Source: Bacteroidota bacterium
Lineage (GTDB): Bacteria; Bacteroidota; Bacteroidia; Chitinophagales; Chitinophagaceae
Direction: 5' to 3'
NCBI GenBank assembly: GCA_023437225.1
Contig: JAEZGS010000014.1
Span: forward strand, 89,054 to 153,053
Length of the DNA: 64,000 nt
In this document: piece by piece, positions 60,916-64,000 of the stretch
Numbering within the stretch: position 1 is the first letter of the stretch
Layout: the number at the start of each line of letters is the position of its first letter
Made by a program: the position numbers and the translations under genes
The notes under the pieces: generated by a model
The model's input: only the letters and a program-made list of their open reading frames with translations
Databases searched by the model: none
What the model was told of the DNA's origin: nothing

Positions 60916-60977
60916 AATGAGAATTGAGAATTGAGAATTGATAACCCCGATTACCGACTACCGACTACCGACTACCG
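60916..60977. repeat. Heptad repeats GAGAATT and GAYTACC between nadB and galK
   Basis: GAGAATT units at 60919-60941, then GATTACC followed by three GACTACC (60949-60976). The galK stop (complement of CTA, 60972-60974) and its final Arg codon lie within the last unit. Confidence 0.9.
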
Positions 60978-62123
60978 TTCTATCTTCGCTCCATCTTCGA
61001 TCGTGGTCACATACACTTCGGGCACCTTCCCAAACTCCTGCTGGTATTTCGACTGCATCACCTCGATGAAATTATTCAACTGGCTGCTTTCAACAAGATT
61101 GATGGTGCATCCGCCAAACCCGCCTCCCATCATGCGTGCGCCCGCAACATATGCATGCACCTTTGCTTCTTTCACAAGGAAATCAAGTTCCGGACAACTT
61201 ACTTCATAATCTTTCGATAACCCATCGTGAGTTTCATACATCAACAACCCGAAAGATGCCAGGTCTTCCTGCTTTAAAAGTTGTGCCGCCTTCTCCACCC
61301 GCGCAATCTCTTCAACCACATATTTACAACGTCTGTACACAACGGGATCCAACGAATCCTTGTGACTGATTAACTGGTCGATGCTGACATCACGCAGTGA
61401 TTTGATATCGGGATAAAACTGTTGCAACACCTTGACACCTTCTTCACATTGCTTTCTTCTTGTATTGTATTCCGATCCGGCAAGTGAATGACTTACCATT
61501 GTGTTCACTAAAACGATCTTGAATTGTGGAATGTCAAAGGGGATGTATTCAAAGCTGAGGTCGCGACAATCCAGCTTCATCAGATATCCATGCTTACCAT
61601 GTAATACCGCAAACTGATCCATTATTCCACACATCACGCCGGCAAAGTTGTGTTCGGTTTTTTGTCCGATAAATGCCAGGTCCATTTTGCTAAGACCGCC
61701 ATTATACAATTCATTCAAAGCAGTCCCAAAAGCACTGCAAAGCGCCGCCGATGAACTCATACCTCCACCTACAGGCACATCTCCATCGATGATAACATCA
61801 AGACCGAATGTTAGTGGCCTTGTTTGTTGTTGGAAATAATATGTTACTCCAAGCAGGTAATTCTTCCAGCTCTTATTCTTTTCGATATTGTGGGGTGAAA
61901 AACTAAAGTGCTCCTTAAACTGATTTGCATACACGTTGATATCGTGACCGGAATTTTTCGCTACTGCCACATATATTTTTTTATCAATCGCTCCCGGCAA
62001 AACAAACCCATTGTTATAATCCGTATGCTCGCCGATCAGGTTAACACGACCAGGTGTGGTAACGATCATTGGCTCCGTTCCGTACATTTCAAGAAACTCT
62101 TGTCTTAGCTCGTTAATCATCAT
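60972..62123 (-). CDS. galK: Galactokinase
   Basis: 383 aa GHMP kinase. N-terminal galactose signature GRVNLIGEHTDYNNG, ATP loop PVGGGMSSSAALCSA, and the late GARMMGGGFGGCTINL. Phosphorylates galactose in the Leloir pathway. Divergent from the aldose epimerase, with only 38 bases between the starts. The end of the gene, Arg and TAG, comes from a GAYTACC repeat. Confidence 0.95.
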   Translation of the reverse strand: MMINELRQEFLEMYGTEPMIVTTPGRVNLIGEHTDYNNGFVLPGAIDKKIYVAVAKNSGHDINVYANQFKEHFSFSPHNIEKNKSWKNYLLGVTYYFQQQTRPLTFGLDVIIDGDVPVGGGMSSSAALCSAFGTALNELYNGGLSKMDLAFIGQKTEHNFAGVMCGIMDQFAVLHGKHGYLMKLDCRDLSFEYIPFDIPQFKIVLVNTMVSHSLAGSEYNTRRKQCEEGVKVLQQFYPDIKSLRDVSIDQLISHKDSLDPVVYRRCKYVVEEIARVEKAAQLLKQEDLASFGLLMYETHDGLSKDYEVSCPELDFLVKEAKVHAYVAGARMMGGGFGGCTINLVESSQLNNFIEVMQSKYQQEFGKVPEVYVTTIEDGAKIER

Positions 62124-62161
62124 TTAAACATTTAATTTTATCAGAATTGAAACCAGGACAT

Positions 62162-63133
62162 ATGTTTACGATCGACCGGAAAACAGAGAACGGATTAAAT
62201 GTTATCTACCTGACTGATAGTACCAACAATACTTCCGTTGGTATACTACCAGATCACGGGGCACTGCTTCATTCGTTTATCATCCAGGCAAATGGCAAGC
62301 CGTTAAATATGATCGATAACTACAAAGATATGGATCAATTGAACCAGCAATTCTCACGATCGTACAAGAGCGCAAAGCTATCGCCTTTTGTTTGTCGCAC
62401 CAATAAAGGCAAATATATGCTGGATAATACCGAATATGAGTTTGACAACAAGTTTCCAGACGGATCCGCCATACATGGATTGATCTATAATCATCGATTC
62501 ACCGAAACTGAAGCATTTGTGAACGAACAAAATGCCTGCGTAACACTGTCCACTCGCTATGAGGGCCACGATAAAGGCTATCCGTTTAACTACACCTGTC
62601 ACGTCACCTATACGCTGCTACCCGGCAGTAACCTGCGCGTCCGGACTTCTGTTGTTAACAACAGCGGTTCGGCCATCCCCATAGCAGATGGTTGGCATCC
62701 ATATTTTACATTTGGAAAGTCTGTCGATGGACTTGAAATAAAATTCAGGGCAAAGGAAATGCTCGAATTCAGTGATGCGCTCATTCCAACTGGAAAGATT
62801 ATGCCACGCGAAGAGTTTTATGATGGAACTACACTGTCAGATATCAGCCTCGACAATTGCTTCATGCTCGAACGCATGGATGACGATGAACCGGCATGTA
62901 TCCTCAGCGATCCTGAGACCGGCATTGCGTTGAACATTTTCGCAGAAAAAAATTATCCCTTTCTTCAATTGTACATTCCCGACGACCGTCAGAGCATTGC
63001 GATAGAAAACTTAAGCGGCGCTCCGGACTGTTTCAATAACCGCATGGGACTTATGATGCTCGCCCCTGGAGAGACAGCGGAATTTGCGGTGAGGTACCAG
63101 GTCGGACAACCAGACAACCGGAGAAACGGATAA
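62162..63133 (+). CDS. Aldose 1-epimerase
   Basis: 323 aa from ATG 62162 (AGGA lies nine bases before; TTG 62147 is less likely). GalM fold: IDNYKDMDQLNQQF, SPFVCRTNKGKYM, GSAIHGLIYNHRF, and ADGWHPYFTFG with the catalytic His, NLSGAPDCFNN near the end. Interconverts sugar anomers; its divergent neighbour is galK, so galactose is the likely substrate. The C-terminal NRRNG and the stop codon are encoded by an octad repeat unit. Confidence 0.88.
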   Translation: MFTIDRKTENGLNVIYLTDSTNNTSVGILPDHGALLHSFIIQANGKPLNMIDNYKDMDQLNQQFSRSYKSAKLSPFVCRTNKGKYMLDNTEYEFDNKFPDGSAIHGLIYNHRFTETEAFVNEQNACVTLSTRYEGHDKGYPFNYTCHVTYTLLPGSNLRVRTSVVNNSGSAIPIADGWHPYFTFGKSVDGLEIKFRAKEMLEFSDALIPTGKIMPREEFYDGTTLSDISLDNCFMLERMDDDEPACILSDPETGIALNIFAEKNYPFLQLYIPDDRQSIAIENLSGAPDCFNNRMGLMMLAPGETAEFAVRYQVGQPDNRRNG

Positions 63134-63179
63134 CCGGCTTTTTCTCTGTTTATCTGTTTCTCCGTTTCTCTGTTTCTCG
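63116..63179. repeat. Inverted octad repeat between convergent genes
   Basis: CGGAGAAACGGATAA (63119-63133, containing the epimerase stop) is the reverse complement of 63150-63164 with one mismatch in 15; more YGTTTCTC units run to the stop of the lipoprotein gene at 63180. Could act as a two-way terminator; the sense strand has CTTTTT in the loop. Confidence 0.85.
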
Positions 63180-63944
63180 CTAATATTCAATCACAAACCC
63201 ATACTTATCCGGATTGCTGAACATGTCCAGCATGTCGTATTTGATGGTGGCGGTTTTCTTGTCATTGGATAACTTAACAAGTGCATTATCTGACGACTTC
63301 ACGGCGCGGGGAAAACGAATTGTTGTGGTGAAAAGTATTTCCATGCCACTGCCTGCGAGTTGTTGCATTTGTTGCATCTGAGGATTTGCCATCAGTGAAT
63401 CGAAACGTGCTTTGTTGATCGACTTGGTGATTCGATTTTTTTCAACCTTGATGTCATAAAACTGACCACCTGTTTCCAACTCTCCCAACCCACCGAGTGC
63501 ACGTGCACTGCTATCGCCTGAAACCGGGGCCTGGAGCGATTTTCCCATACCCTGCAATCCTTCGCCCGACATCAGCATCTCGAGCTCTTTTGGATTTGAA
63601 AACTTAAAATCCATATCCATCACGAACTGCTTTGCGGCCATATTCATAATCATATGCATCTTGCCGGTGCGAAATAACTTCTTTTGCTGTTCAGTAAGTC
63701 CCGAAGCAGTATCCGAAAACGAACTGAAATTGATCACCGTATCCATCACTTTATCCATCCCCTCTTTTTTGAAATCTTCTTCACTTCCCATCGACGCCGC
63801 CAGTTCCAACAACCCGCTCATGTCCATCTTCGCGGCATACGTACCCGATCCGTCTTCTTTGATGTCCACAACCTCATTTACTTCATAACATGCAACCAGG
63901 CAAAGAAGAAAGCCAAGTGTTGCAAACAGCAAATACTTTTTCAT
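63180..63944 (-). CDS. Lipoprotein of unknown function
   Basis: 254 aa. Lipobox LLCLVACYE. The mature part starts VNEVVDIKEDGSGTYAAKMDMSGL, a pattern found in Bacteroidota lipoproteins of unknown role, and contains Met-rich stretches (MHMIMNMAAKQFVMDMDFKF; MANPQMQQMQQLAG). No catalytic motif. Ends directly at the octad repeat; another octad tract lies upstream at 63961. Confidence 0.7.
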   Translation of the reverse strand: MKKYLLFATLGFLLCLVACYEVNEVVDIKEDGSGTYAAKMDMSGLLELAASMGSEEDFKKEGMDKVMDTVINFSSFSDTASGLTEQQKKLFRTGKMHMIMNMAAKQFVMDMDFKFSNPKELEMLMSGEGLQGMGKSLQAPVSGDSSARALGGLGELETGGQFYDIKVEKNRITKSINKARFDSLMANPQMQQMQQLAGSGMEILFTTTIRFPRAVKSSDNALVKLSNDKKTATIKYDMLDMFSNPDKYGFVIEY

Positions 63945-63960
63945 ATAGCAGTGTTTAGGT

Positions 63961-64000
63961 TCTATGTTTCTCTGGTTTCTCCGTTTCTCTGTTTCTCCGT
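63961..64000. repeat. Octad repeat (YGTTTCTC), runs off the window
   Basis: At least four units of the CCGTTTCTC/CTGTTTCTC type, cut by the window edge. Confidence 0.8.

Noticed and set aside
60931..61209. 92-aa plus-strand ORF beginning in GAYTACC repeat
   Set aside because: Repeat-derived start and antisense to galK.

Overview
The window is a stretch of a Bacteroidota chromosome, most likely from the Chitinophagaceae or a near relative. The grounds are: a gldB gliding lipoprotein, a lipid-anchored TamL next to TamB, the HYC_CC_PP copper-cluster family, many lipobox lipoproteins, mostly weak Shine-Dalgarno sequences, and several matches to the Bacteroidota -7 promoter element TAnnTTTG. No rRNA, tRNA, CRISPR array, transposase or prophage gene was recognised.

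Layout. 1-15.6 kb is housekeeping: the 3' part of B12-dependent ribonucleotide reductase, an intradiol-dioxygenase-like lipoprotein, rluF, a PhoD-like phosphatase, gldB divergent from nadE, a short MoxR/DUF58/BatA operon, rsgA and a class III aminotransferase. 15.9-24.9 kb is a copper/silver island: a 19-cysteine copper-binding protein, an HYC_CC_PP protein, a CusA-type RND pump whose gene is broken into two ORFs, a Met-rich TolC-like channel, two different CusB-like adaptors, a DUF3347 lipoprotein and a small exported protein. 25-35.3 kb holds an orphan histidine kinase, the tamB-tamL pair and three small, very hydrophilic, probably disordered proteins. 35.5-51.7 kb is one long minus-strand exopolysaccharide operon of 16 tightly packed genes: Wza, Wzc, Wzx, Wzy, glycosyltransferases, a GH56-like protein, WcaF-like acyltransferase, Gmd, Fcl, a CpsB-like phosphatase, a WbpB/WbpD/WbpE-like set and finally idi. 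52-58.5 kb holds a metallophosphoesterase and a minus-strand operon 2H-phosphoesterase-like / COG1533 radical SAM / RtcB / FkbM, divergent from a LexA/UmuD-fold protein that has lost both catalytic residues. 58.5-64 kb carries a MurU-like nucleotidyltransferase, nadB, galK, an aldose epimerase and a lipoprotein.

How the genes work together. The Cus-type genes would sequester and export periplasmic Cu(I)/Ag(I). The polysaccharide operon should make a polymer with GDP-fucose and probably a diacetamido-uronic acid as precursors, exported by a Wzx/Wzy/Wza/Wzc route. The RtcB/radical SAM/UmuD-like cluster looks like a nucleic-acid damage or repair module under a shared palindromic operator.

The feature that crosses all regions is a set of degenerate 7-bp and 8-bp tandem repeats, found in ten places, almost always at gene ends. 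Several are arranged as inverted copies around the gap, and three genes (idi, galK, the aldose epimerase) take their last codons and stop codon from the repeat itself.
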